The translations under genes and the position numbers were made by a program. The notes below the pieces were generated by a model. It was not told where the DNA came from. It made no database searches and worked only from the letters and a program-made list of their open reading frames with translations. Of a stretch of 64,000 bases of DNA, positions 1-8,380 are shown piece by piece; position 1 is the first letter of the stretch; every line of letters begins with the position of its first letter. The stretch is from positions 2,418,001 to 2,482,000 of the forward strand of contig OZ241868.1 of assembly GCA_965202905.1 (NCBI GenBank), written 5' to 3'. This stretch comes from CAYFYS01 sp965202905. Lineage in GTDB: Bacteria > Pseudomonadota > Alphaproteobacteria > MPNO01.

Positions 1-518
1 TTCAGCGGATCGATTTCCTGTTCAACAGCGCCGGGGCGGCCGGCCGGCGCGCGCCGTTCCTGGAGATCGACGCCGATCTCTGGCGCCACGCGTTCGCGCT
101 CAACGTCGATGGCGCGTTCAACGCGATCCAGGCGGCGTTGCCGCACATGCTGGCGGCCGGCGCAGGCGTGATCGTCAACATGGCATCCATGGCCCACCGC
201 CGCGGTGGGCCGGGCCATTCGGTCCATTACGCCGCCGCCAAGGGCGCGGTCGTCACGCTCACCATGGGCGTCGCGCGCGAATTCGCCGACAAGGGCGTCC
301 GCTGCCTCTCGATCTCGCCCGGTCCGGTCGACACCCCCTTCCAGGCCGCCGCGGCGACCTCGGCCGAACTCGCCCGGCGCATGCTCGAAGACGTCCCGAT
401 GAAGCGCTTCGGCGCCCCCGAAGAGATCGGCGAACTCGTCCTGTTCCTCTGCTCGGACGCCTGCGGCTTCATGACCGCGGACACCATCTATGTCAGCGGC
501 GGCGGCGGCTGGCGCTGA
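1..518 (+). CDS. SDR family oxidoreductase, C-terminal part (cut by window edge)
   Basis: Short-chain dehydrogenase/reductase read from base 3, with its N-terminus (including the NAD(P)-binding TGxxxGxG loop) outside the window. The visible part starts with the NSAG form of the structural NNAG motif, then the YAAAK form of the catalytic YxxxK, then the SPGPVDTPF segment that follows it in the family, and ends with a C-terminal VSGGGGW segment. It acts as a cytosolic NAD(P)-dependent reductase or dehydrogenase; the substrate cannot be told. It converges on the M20 gene after a 41-bp gap. Confidence 0.9.
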   Translation, partial: QRIDFLFNSAGAAGRRAPFLEIDADLWRHAFALNVDGAFNAIQAALPHMLAAGAGVIVNMASMAHRRGGPGHSVHYAAAKGAVVTLTMGVAREFADKGVRCLSISPGPVDTPFQAAAATSAELARRMLEDVPMKRFGAPEEIGELVLFLCSDACGFMTADTIYVSGGGGWR

Positions 519-559
519 CGGCGCATGCGTCCGCGCGGCGGGCGACTGCGGCGGGCGGC

Positions 560-1726
560 TCAGCCCGGGTCGGCGAAGCCCAGCAGATCTTCGATGACCG
601 CAAGCTGAATGCGGGCGCAGGGGGCGAGGTCGGCCAGCGGCGCGGATTCGTTGGCGGCGTGTCCGTCATGGGCGCTGCCGGGTCCGAAGGTGAGAATCTC
701 GATGCCGTCATCGGCGAAGTGGCGACCGTCGCTGGCGCCGACCGCGACTATGTCGCGTGGCGGCGCGCCGGTGACGGCCTCGATCGCGCGGCGGAAGGCC
801 GCGATCGCCGGTCCGTCGGAGGCGGAAGCGAAGCCGTTGGTGCCGGTGATGAATTCCAGGTCGTAGCTGTCGAGCGGCTCGCCTGCGGTTTCCAGCAGCG
901 CCGTGAGCTCGGCGAAGGCGGTCTCCACCGTCTCGCCGGGCAGCACCCGCCGGTCGATCTCGATGACGCAATCGTCGGGCACGGTGTTGATGTTGTGCCC
1001 GCCGCGGATGGCGCCGATGCTGACGGTCGATTGCAGCGCGCCCCGGCGGCGGACCGAGAGCCGCGGCCCCAGCTCACGCTCGAGCGTGGCGATCAGGCGC
1101 ATCGTTCTGAGGATCGCGTTGTCGCCGGCCGCGGGATCGCCGGCGTGCGCGGCCTTGCCGCGGGCGGTAAGCCGCGACCAGAACACGCCGCGCTCCTCGG
1201 CGCAGATCTGAACCCGGGTCTGGGCGCCGAGCACCAGGATGTCGGGCCTGACCGCGCCGGTTTCGCGCAGGTAGGCGAGCCCGTCCGGACCCAGCCGTTC
1301 CTCGTCGCCGACGAAGGTAAACACGACCTCGCCCGCGGCGGGCCCGCTGGCTGCGGCGACGCGCCCGGCAAGCCAGAGCTGGACCGCCATCGAGGCCTTG
1401 CAGTTGCCCGCGCCCAGCCCGTATACGCGCCCCTCGGCCACGGTCGCGACCATTGGATCGGTCCGCCACGCGCCGCGGTCGCCGACGCCCACGGTATCGG
1501 CATGGGCGTTGAAGACGACCGAGGGCGTCCCGGCGCCGATCCGGCCCACCACGTTCTCGACCCCCTCGGCGCGCGACGCGGTTTCGACCGCGTAGCCCGC
1601 CTTGGCAAGGCGGTCGCCGGCATAGGCGCAGATCGCCCTTGTGTCGCCCGGCGGATAGGCCGAGGGGATGGCGATCAGGTCGGTGAGGATCGACAGAATC
1701 TCCCGGGTGATCGCCTCATCGTCCAT
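560..1726 (-). CDS. M20-family metallopeptidase-like hydrolase with altered metal ligands
   Basis: 388-residue protein of the ArgE/DapE/CPG2 amidohydrolase type, normally a two-zinc enzyme that cuts N-acyl amino acids or small peptides. Conserved parts: HAD (H75, D77), the catalytic/ligand pair E142-E143 in VGDEE, the dimerisation domain in the middle, and the C-terminal HAANE histidine. Two positions are unusual: the DMKG-type bridging Asp is Asn108 (GAGNCKAS), and the GEPT-type ligand Glu is Ala168 (LGAQT). So two of the five usual zinc ligands are missing although the fold and length are normal. It may bind one metal, have another activity, or be inactive. Confidence 0.85.
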   Translation of the reverse strand: MDDEAITREILSILTDLIAIPSAYPPGDTRAICAYAGDRLAKAGYAVETASRAEGVENVVGRIGAGTPSVVFNAHADTVGVGDRGAWRTDPMVATVAEGRVYGLGAGNCKASMAVQLWLAGRVAAASGPAAGEVVFTFVGDEERLGPDGLAYLRETGAVRPDILVLGAQTRVQICAEERGVFWSRLTARGKAAHAGDPAAGDNAILRTMRLIATLERELGPRLSVRRRGALQSTVSIGAIRGGHNINTVPDDCVIEIDRRVLPGETVETAFAELTALLETAGEPLDSYDLEFITGTNGFASASDGPAIAAFRRAIEAVTGAPPRDIVAVGASDGRHFADDGIEILTFGPGSAHDGHAANESAPLADLAPCARIQLAVIEDLLGFADPG

Positions 1727-1796
1727 CGCCTGCCCCTTTCGCGCGCCGCGCGCCGCTTGCTATGCTCGCCCGCCCTTCATCACGACGGACCCAGAC

Positions 1797-1910
1797 ATGC
1801 CCGAACAGCAGCCCGACAGCAAGCGCCGGGACCGGGCGGTCATCCGCGGCGGCGCGGTGAGGGACTTCGACGAGGCCGGCGCGCTTCCGGCCGAAAATCC
1901 GCCGTGGTAA
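1797..1910 (+). CDS. possible small protein upstream of selA (37 aa)
   Basis: A 37-codon frame starts with ATG, is rich in charged residues (SKRRDRA early, AVRDFDEAG in the middle) and ends in NPPW just 10 nt before the selA start codon. The tight spacing and shared strand suggest that it could be the first gene of the selAB operon or a coupling leader. No membrane segment, signal peptide or known domain is visible. It could also be a chance frame, since G+C-rich DNA opens many of these; I do not recognise a family. Confidence 0.3.
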   Translation: MPEQQPDSKRRDRAVIRGGAVRDFDEAGALPAENPPW

Positions 1911-1920
1911 CGTCCGGGCC

Positions 1921-3327
1921 ATGTCGAACGACAAGATGAACGCGCGGGCCGCGATCCCCTCGGTCGATCGGCTGCTCGGCGCGCCGGCGCTGGCCGAGGC
2001 GTGCGAGAGGCTGGGGCGCGCGCTGATGCTGGACAGCACGCGCGCGGTGCTGGCGGAGGCCCGGGAGGAGGCCGGCGCCGGCCGAACCGTCGAGACTGCG
2101 GCGCTCATCGCCCGCATCGAAGCCCGCGCCGAGGCCGTGCGCGCGCCCTCGCTCAAGCCGGTCTTCAACCTGACCGGCACGGTGCTGCACACCAATCTCG
2201 GCCGCGCGGTGCTGGCCGATACGGCGGTCGAGGCGGTCGTCGCGGCCGCGCGCCGGCCGACCAATCTGGAATACGACATCGCCAACACGCGGCGCGGCGA
2301 CCGCGATGCGCACACGGACGCGCTGATCTGCCGGCTGAGCGGGGCGGCGGCCGCCACCGCGGTCAACAACAACGCCGCCGCGGTGCTCCTGGTGCTCAAC
2401 ACGCTGGCGCCCGGCAAGGAGGTTCTGGTCTCCCGCGGCGAGCTGGTCGAGATCGGCGGCTCGTTTCGTATGCCCGACATCATGGCCCAGGCCGGTTGCC
2501 GGCTGCGCGAGGTCGGCGCCACCAACCGTACCCATCTCAAGGACTACGAGGCCGCGATCGGCGCCGACACCGGGCTGGTGATGAAGGTCCACGCCAGCAA
2601 CTATGCGATCGAAGGGTTCACGGCCGCGGTGCCGGAGGCCACGCTCGCCACGCTGTGCGCCGCGCGCGGCGTGCCGTTCGCCGTCGATCTCGGCAGCGGC
2701 GCGCTGGCGGATCTGGCGGCCTACGGCCTGCCGCACGAGCAGACCCCGCGCGAGACCCTCGCTTCCGGCGCCGACCTCGTGACGTTCAGCGGCGATAAGC
2801 TGCTGGGCGGGCCGCAGGCCGGCATCGTCGCCGGTCGCGCCGATCTGATCGCCCGGCTCAAGGAGAACCCGCTCAAGCGCGCGCTCCGGGTCGACAAGAT
2901 GACCATCGCCGCGCTGTCGGCGACGCTGGCGCTCTATCTCGACCCGGACAGGCTGGCCGAGCGCCTGCCGGGCCTGCGCCAGCTCGCGCGGCCGGAAGCC
3001 GAAATCGCGGCCTGCGCCGGCCGGCTGCAAGGCCCGGTCGCCACGGCGCTGGGCGAGACCGCGACCGTCGCCGTCATCGAATGCCGCAGCCAGATCGGCA
3101 GCGGCGCGTTGCCGATCGACAGCCTGCCGAGCCGCGGACTTTCGATCGCCCCGGCACTTGCCGGCAAGAAGGGCGCCGGCGCCGCGCTCAAGGGATTGGC
3201 CGCGGCCTTCGCTGCGCTTCCCGCGCCGGTCCTGGGCCGCATCCGGGACGGCGCGCTCACCCTCGACCTGCGCTGTCTGGAGGACGAGGCCGGCTTTATC
3301 GCTCAACTCGACCGGCTGGCCCGATGA
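1921..3327 (+). CDS. selA: L-seryl-tRNA(Sec) selenium transferase
   Basis: 468-residue PLP enzyme that converts seryl-tRNA(Sec) to selenocysteyl-tRNA(Sec) with selenophosphate. The N-terminal PSVDRLL segment, the FNLTGTVLHTNLGRA segment and the FSGDKLLGGPQAG motif holding the PLP-binding lysine are all present, and the length is normal for bacterial SelA. The stop overlaps the selB start (ATGA), so the two are translationally coupled. The start ATG at 1921 matches the usual N-terminus. selD and the tRNA(Sec) gene are not in the window. Confidence 0.97.
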   Translation: MSNDKMNARAAIPSVDRLLGAPALAEACERLGRALMLDSTRAVLAEAREEAGAGRTVETAALIARIEARAEAVRAPSLKPVFNLTGTVLHTNLGRAVLADTAVEAVVAAARRPTNLEYDIANTRRGDRDAHTDALICRLSGAAAATAVNNNAAAVLLVLNTLAPGKEVLVSRGELVEIGGSFRMPDIMAQAGCRLREVGATNRTHLKDYEAAIGADTGLVMKVHASNYAIEGFTAAVPEATLATLCAARGVPFAVDLGSGALADLAAYGLPHEQTPRETLASGADLVTFSGDKLLGGPQAGIVAGRADLIARLKENPLKRALRVDKMTIAALSATLALYLDPDRLAERLPGLRQLARPEAEIAACAGRLQGPVATALGETATVAVIECRSQIGSGALPIDSLPSRGLSIAPALAGKKGAGAALKGLAAAFAALPAPVLGRIRDGALTLDLRCLEDEAGFIAQLDRLAR

Positions 3328-5252
3328 TCGTCGCCACCGCCGGCCATGTCGATCACGGCAAGACCCTCCTGGTCAAGGCGCTGACCGGCGTCGACACCGA
3401 CCGGCTGCCGGAAGAGAAGCTGCGCAACCTGACCATCGATCTCGGCTTCGCCTACCTGCCGCTCGACGACGGAACGGTGCTGGGCTTCATCGACGTGCCG
3501 GGCCACGAGCGGTTCGTGCGCAACATGCTGTGCGGCGTGGCCGCGATCGACTATGCGCTGTTGATCGTCGCCGCCGACGACGGCGTGATGCCCCAGACCC
3601 GCGAGCACTTGGCGATCCTCGACCTCCTGGGGGTCACCGCGGGCGCGGTGGCGATCACCAAGACCGACCGGGTGGAGCCCGCCCGCATCGACGCGGTGAT
3701 CGAGGATGTCGCGCTGCACATCGACGGGACCGGGCTCGCCGAGGTCGAGTTCTTTTCGGTCTCGGCGATGACAGGGGAGGGGATCAAGAGCCTGCGCGAA
3801 CACCTGGGCGCCGTCGCGCAGCTTACCCGCGCGCGCGCGCAAACGGGCCATTTCCGCCTCGCCGTCGATCGCGCGTTCACCGTCGTCGGCGCCGGGCTGG
3901 TGGTCACCGGCACGGTCTTCTCAGGATCGGCCGCGGTCGGCGAGCGCCTCCTGATTTCCCCGCGCGGCGCCGAAATCCGCATCCGCGGCATCCACGCCCA
4001 GGACCGCAAGGCCGGGCGCGGCGTCGCCGGCGACCGCTGCGCGCTCAACATCGCCGGCGGCGCGCTCGGCAGGCATGACATCGGGCGGGGCGACTGGGTG
4101 CTGGCGGCGGGCGCCCACCTGCCGACCCGGCGGATCGACGCCACCGTGCGCCTGCTGGAGGACGAGGACCGGCCGCTCGCCCATTGGTCGCCGGTCCATG
4201 TTCATCTCGCCTCGGCCGACGTCACCGGCCGGGTCGCGATCCTCGACGGGAAATCCATTCCGCCCGGCGGTTCCGGCATGGTCCAACTCGTGCTCGACCG
4301 GCCGATCGGCGCGCTGCACGGCGACCGCTTCGTGCTGCGCGACCAGTCGGCCCGGCGCACCATCGGCGGCGGCGCGGTGGTCGATGTCCTGCCGCCGGGC
4401 CGCGGCCGTGCGCGGCCGGGCCGGCTCGCCTACCTGAACGCGATGCGCAATCCCGTTCACCGCGCCGCGCTGCAGGAGGCGATCGAGTCCGCCGAAGGCG
4501 CGGTCTCGCTCCACAAATTCGCCCGCGTCCGCAACCTCGAAGACGAAGCCGCCGAGGAGGCGTTCGCCGCGACCGAGATGATCGCGCTGGGTGCGGGCGC
4601 CGGGCGCATCGCCCTGTCGGCGGCCCGCTGGGCGGTTCTCGGCGACTCGCTGCGCCGGGTGCTGGCGGACTGGCATACCAGGAATCCCGACGCGGTCGGC
4701 CCGACCGAGGCCAGTGTGCGCACGGCGATCGAGCCGCGGTTGCCGGGCGAGGTCCTGGCGCTCGCCATTCCCCGGCTCGAAGCCGACGGCGTCGTGGTGC
4801 GCGAGGGCGCGCGGCTGCGCCTGCCCGGGCACCGCCCGCGCATGACCGCCCAGGACGAGGCGCTGTGGTTGCGGCTGGCGCCCCATCTGGACGAGGCCGG
4901 CGCCCGCCCGCCGCTGGTCCGTGAACTCGCCGAGACCACGGGCGTCGAACTGCGCCGGGTCGAGACGTTCCTCGCCCGCGCGGCCAGACTCGGCATGGTG
5001 GTCGGCGCCACCAGGAACCGCTACTACCCGCCCCAGGCGCTGCGGCGCCTGGCCGAGAGCGCCGAGGACGCCGCGGCCGAGGCGAAGGACGGCGCGATCA
5101 CCGCCGCCGCGTTCCGCGATCATGCCGGCATCGGCCGCAACCTTGCGATCGAGGTGCTGGAATATTTCGATCGGGTCCGCTTCACCCGGCGCCGGGGCGA
5201 TGTCCGCGAGATCCTGCGCCCGTCCGGGGAAATCTTCGGCGCCGGGCCGTAG
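3324..5252 (+). CDS. selB: selenocysteine-specific translation elongation factor
   Basis: 642-residue GTPase that brings selenocysteyl-tRNA to UGA codons marked by a SECIS hairpin. The G domain shows GHVDHGKT (G1), the TIDLGFAYL switch-I segment typical of SelB, DVPGHERF (G3) and TKTD (G4). Beta-barrel domains follow, then a C-terminal series of winged helices ending near the RFTRRRGDVREI segment that contacts the mRNA hairpin. The ATG lies inside the selA stop. With selA intact this shows that the organism still decodes selenocysteine. Confidence 0.97.
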   Translation: MIVATAGHVDHGKTLLVKALTGVDTDRLPEEKLRNLTIDLGFAYLPLDDGTVLGFIDVPGHERFVRNMLCGVAAIDYALLIVAADDGVMPQTREHLAILDLLGVTAGAVAITKTDRVEPARIDAVIEDVALHIDGTGLAEVEFFSVSAMTGEGIKSLREHLGAVAQLTRARAQTGHFRLAVDRAFTVVGAGLVVTGTVFSGSAAVGERLLISPRGAEIRIRGIHAQDRKAGRGVAGDRCALNIAGGALGRHDIGRGDWVLAAGAHLPTRRIDATVRLLEDEDRPLAHWSPVHVHLASADVTGRVAILDGKSIPPGGSGMVQLVLDRPIGALHGDRFVLRDQSARRTIGGGAVVDVLPPGRGRARPGRLAYLNAMRNPVHRAALQEAIESAEGAVSLHKFARVRNLEDEAAEEAFAATEMIALGAGAGRIALSAARWAVLGDSLRRVLADWHTRNPDAVGPTEASVRTAIEPRLPGEVLALAIPRLEADGVVVREGARLRLPGHRPRMTAQDEALWLRLAPHLDEAGARPPLVRELAETTGVELRRVETFLARAARLGMVVGATRNRYYPPQALRRLAESAEDAAAEAKDGAITAAAFRDHAGIGRNLAIEVLEYFDRVRFTRRRGDVREILRPSGEIFGAGP

Positions 5253-5331
5253 CCGGGCGCGCCGCAGGGGATTGCATTTGCCGGCCGCCGAACCCAGATA
5301 GCCGAGAGTCGCCTGTCCCCGGGAGCAGCAC

Positions 5332-6990
5332 ATGAAGACATCCGATCTTTTCGTCCGGTGCCTCGAACGCGAAGGGGTGAGCCGCATCTTCGGCGTGCCC
5401 GGCGAGGAGAACGCCCATGTGATGCTGTCCCTGACCGAAAGTCCGATCGAATTCGTGCTGTGCCGTCACGAGCAGGCCGCGGCCTTCATGGCCGATGCTC
5501 ACGGGCGGCTGACCGGCGCGCCGGGCGTGTGCCTGGCGACGCTGGGGCCCGGCGCGACGAACCTGGTGACCGGGATCGCCGACGCCAACATGGACCGCGC
5601 GCCGGTCGTCGCGATCATCGGTCAGGCGGCGACCACGAGGCTCCACCGCGAAAGCCACCAGAATATTGACTCGGTGGCGATGTACCGCCCGATCACCAAG
5701 TGGTCGCAGTCGATCGCCGGGGCCGAGGTGGTGCCCGAAGTGGTCCGTAAGGCCTTCAAGATCGCCACCGCCGAGAAGCCCGGCGCGTGCGTGATCGAGC
5801 TCCCGGAGGACATCGCCGGTTGCGCGGTCGAGGCCCGGCCGATCGAGGCCTACAGGACCCGCCGCCCGGCGGCCGACCACAAGACGGTCGCCGCGGCGAT
5901 CGATGCGATCGCCGGGTCGAAGAACCCGATCGTCCTGGCCGGCAACGGCGCGGTCCGGAAACGCGCCTCGACACAGCTTCGCCTGCTGGCCGAGAAGGCC
6001 GGGGTCGGGGTGGTCAACACCTTCATGGGCAAGGGCGCGGTCGGGCTCGACGATCCGCACTGCCTGTTCACCATCGGTCTGCAGGGGCGCGATCACATCA
6101 ACGCGGCGATCGACGCCGCCGATACGATCGTCGCGGTCGGCTACGACCTGGTCGAGTACGAGCCGCGGTTCTGGAATGTCGGGATCGACAAGACGATCGT
6201 CCATATCGATTTCGAACCGGCCGAGGTCGATGACAGCTATCCGGTCGCGGTCGAGATCGTCGCCGACATCGCCGATGCGCTGTGGCACATCAACGAGGGT
6301 CTGGATGAGCGCTATGGCGGCAAGCTGCCGCTGTTCGACATCGCCGGGCGCGCCGCGCTGCGTCAGGCCATCTGGGACGACCTGACCGCCGAGGCCGAGG
6401 ACCGGAGCTTCCCGATGAAGCCGCAGCGGCTGCTGTGCGATATCCGCTCGGTGCTCGGGCCGGCCGACATCCTGCTGTCCGACGTCGGCGCCCACAAGAT
6501 GTGGGTCGCGCGCTACTACCAGTGCTACGAGCCCAACACCTGCCTGATTTCCAACGGCTTCTGCTCGATGGGCTTCGCCATGCCCGGCGCCATGGGCGCG
6601 AAGCTCGCCTTTCCCGACCGTCGGGTGCTCGCGGTCTGCGGCGACGGCGGGTTCCTGATGAACGTCCAGGACCTGGAGACCGCGCAACGGCTGGGCGTCA
6701 ACATCGTCGTCGTTGTCTGGGTCGACGGCGGCTACGGGCTGATCAAGTGGAAGCAGCAGAACGCCTTCGCCGGAAAGCACTCCGACCTCGCCTTCGGCAA
6801 CCCGGACTTCGAGACCCTGGCGAAAGCCTTCGGCGTCTGGGGCAAGACCGTCGCCTCGCCGGACGCTTTCAGGCCGGCCCTCGAGGAGGCTTTTCGCCAG
6901 CCCGGCCCGGCGCTTGTCGCCGTCCCGGTCGACTACGCCGAGAACCGCAAGCTCACCGAGCGCCTGGGCAACCTGATCTGCACGATTTGA
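5332..6990 (+). CDS. thiamine-diphosphate enzyme, acetolactate synthase large-subunit type
   Basis: 552 residues in the three-domain ThDP layout. The catalytic Glu is in CRHEQAAAF near residue 49; the ThDP/Mg motif is GDGGFLMNVQDLETA near residue 438. The segments GAHKMW and SNGFCSMGFAMPGAMGA resemble catabolic acetolactate synthases (AlsS/BudB), which condense two pyruvates. No regulatory small subunit gene follows, which also fits the catabolic type. Other ThDP lyases of the same superfamily cannot be excluded. It lies 79 bp after selB on the same strand and probably has its own promoter. Confidence 0.85.
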   Translation: MKTSDLFVRCLEREGVSRIFGVPGEENAHVMLSLTESPIEFVLCRHEQAAAFMADAHGRLTGAPGVCLATLGPGATNLVTGIADANMDRAPVVAIIGQAATTRLHRESHQNIDSVAMYRPITKWSQSIAGAEVVPEVVRKAFKIATAEKPGACVIELPEDIAGCAVEARPIEAYRTRRPAADHKTVAAAIDAIAGSKNPIVLAGNGAVRKRASTQLRLLAEKAGVGVVNTFMGKGAVGLDDPHCLFTIGLQGRDHINAAIDAADTIVAVGYDLVEYEPRFWNVGIDKTIVHIDFEPAEVDDSYPVAVEIVADIADALWHINEGLDERYGGKLPLFDIAGRAALRQAIWDDLTAEAEDRSFPMKPQRLLCDIRSVLGPADILLSDVGAHKMWVARYYQCYEPNTCLISNGFCSMGFAMPGAMGAKLAFPDRRVLAVCGDGGFLMNVQDLETAQRLGVNIVVVVWVDGGYGLIKWKQQNAFAGKHSDLAFGNPDFETLAKAFGVWGKTVASPDAFRPALEEAFRQPGPALVAVPVDYAENRKLTERLGNLICTI

Positions 6991-7100
6991 GCAACGGCGC
7001 GGCGGACACGGCGCGGCAGACGAGGGGCGCGGCGGAGGGCTTGCGCCGCCGGCGCATTCGAGCCAAGTTCCCGGCGGACGACGACGACAGGGGGAGTGTC

Positions 7101-7394
7101 ATGGCGAAGGGCTATTGGGTGAGCTGCTATCGGGCGATCGCCAATCCCGATGCGCTGGCGGAGTACGCCAAGCTCGCCGGGCCGGCGATTGTCGAAGGCG
7201 GCGGCGCCTTCCTTGCCCGGGGCGGACGGATCGAGGCTTTCGAGGCCGGCGTGAAGGAGCGCACGGTCGTCGTTGAGTTCCCGAGCTTCGAGCAGGCGCT
7301 TGCGACCCATGACGGCGCCGCTTACCAGGCCGCGCTCGAAAAACTCGAGGGCGCCGCCGAGCGCGACTTCCGGGTGATCGAAGGCGTCGACTGA
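7101..7394 (+). CDS. DUF1330 family protein
   Basis: 97 residues with the dimeric alpha-beta ferredoxin-like pattern of DUF1330: KGYWVSCYRAI at the start, YAKLAGPAI, then VVVEFPSFEQALA and a final DFRVIEGVD strand. The family is small, cytosolic and of unknown function. A purine-rich AGGGGGAG lies just upstream of the chosen ATG. It follows the ALS-like gene by 110 bp on the same strand. Confidence 0.9.
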   Translation: MAKGYWVSCYRAIANPDALAEYAKLAGPAIVEGGGAFLARGGRIEAFEAGVKERTVVVEFPSFEQALATHDGAAYQAALEKLEGAAERDFRVIEGVD

Positions 7395-7420
7395 GCCGGC
7401 CGCGCGGCCGCGCGGCCGGC
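7395..7420. terminator. 26-bp perfect G+C palindrome after the DUF1330 stop codon
   Basis: The base after the DUF1330 stop begins a perfect self-complementary sequence, GCCGGCCGCGCGG on one side and its mirror on the other, with no spacer. As RNA it would form a very strong hairpin between two convergent genes. There is no T-run, so it is not a classical intrinsic terminator; it could stop or stabilise transcripts from either side. Confidence 0.5.
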
Positions 7421-7490
7421 GGCCTCCCGGACATCGATGCGCGCGGCCACGGTCGGGACTTCGGCAACCGCGGCGTTGTCGGCAACGCGC

Positions 7491-7516
7491 GTCAGTCCCA
7501 AAAGTCAGTCCCAAAA
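7491..7516. repeat. exact 13-bp tandem duplication
   Basis: GTCAGTCCCAAAA occurs twice in direct contact. The second copy holds the last codons and stop of the metallophosphoesterase gene on the minus strand, so the duplication sits just downstream and leaves the protein unchanged. Confidence 0.95.
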
Positions 7517-8233
7517 GATGTCTTCGCGTCCGACCGCGACGGCGCCGTCCGCATCGAGGCGGACCACGTTGACGGTGTTGGCGAGATCCGGCGAGCCGGA
7601 GTAGTAGGCCGGCACGTCGCCGTTGCCGACCCGAACGGCCCGGTTCCAGTGGCCGAGCGCGACATAGTCCGCCCCGGTCGCGGCGATCTGCGCATCGGAA
7701 ATCAGCCAGGACGGGCGGTGGGCGCCGCCAACCTCCCCGGCCGCCTCGTAGTGGCCGTGCGCCATGACGATCTGCCAGCGCGTGGTGCGCGGCCGCGTCG
7801 AGGCGAGCGGGGCCATGTCGCCGTAATCGCGGTGGGCGCGGCCCCAGATCTCGAGGTCGAAATCGGGGAAGTGGACCGCATCCTCCGCTGTGACGCCGAT
7901 CACGTGCACGTTGTCCGGGCCGTGGACGGCGCCGCGCTCGTAGACCGAGCCCGGGGTCAGCGGATCGTGGTTGCCGGGCAGGATGACGATCGGGATCCCG
8001 GCCTCCTCGAGCACGTGGACGGCCTGCTCCAAGAGCGGCCCGGGCAGGCGGTTGTGCTCGAACACGTCGCCGGCCAGGAGCGCGAGATCCGCGCCCAGCC
8101 CGCGGGCGGTGGCGAGCACGCAGCGCAGCCCCCTGACCCCGTCGCCGCCATGCGCCCGGGCGGTGTAGCCGTCATCGACATGGATATCGGAGCTGTGGAC
8201 GATGACGATCCCGCCATCCGCGTCAAGAGCCAA
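7505..8233 (-). CDS. calcineurin-like metallophosphoesterase
   Basis: About 242 residues with the complete two-metal signature: SSDIHVDDG (DxH), LAGDVFEHN (GDxxxxN), LPGNHDP (GNHD/E), MAHGHYE and LGHWN. The layout resembles the SbcD/Mre11-type nuclease domain, but no sbcC-like ATPase lies beside it, so a role as a stand-alone phosphodiesterase is as likely. The start is uncertain: no ATG or GTG lies in frame near the first strand. The TTG at 8233 has GAGGA eight bases upstream and is my choice. Confidence 0.85.
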   Translation of the reverse strand: MALDADGGIVIVHSSDIHVDDGYTARAHGGDGVRGLRCVLATARGLGADLALLAGDVFEHNRLPGPLLEQAVHVLEEAGIPIVILPGNHDPLTPGSVYERGAVHGPDNVHVIGVTAEDAVHFPDFDLEIWGRAHRDYGDMAPLASTRPRTTRWQIVMAHGHYEAAGEVGGAHRPSWLISDAQIAATGADYVALGHWNRAVRVGNGDVPAYYSGSPDLANTVNVVRLDADGAVAVGREDIFWD

Positions 8234-8380
8234 ACCAACGATCCTCGCAACATGGAAGCGCCGGCCCCGATTGTTGCATGGCGGGCGCCTGCGGCAAAAT
8301 GCCGGTATTCGCGCATCCCGTGCTATAGACCGTCCGCGTCTCCGGAGTAAGGGACATGTTACCCCCGGGAGGGGCAGTCG

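Noticed and set aside
659..1939. Long open frame on the plus strand opposite the M20 gene
   Set aside because: Codon-shadow of the minus-strand gene in G+C-rich DNA, without family pattern. Similar long shadows opposite sdhA, leuC, ffh, selB and the MmeI-like gene were also dropped.
5253..5331. tRNA(Sec) gene after selB or before selA (1727-1920)
   Set aside because: Neither gap shows the long acceptor and variable arm pattern or a T-loop.
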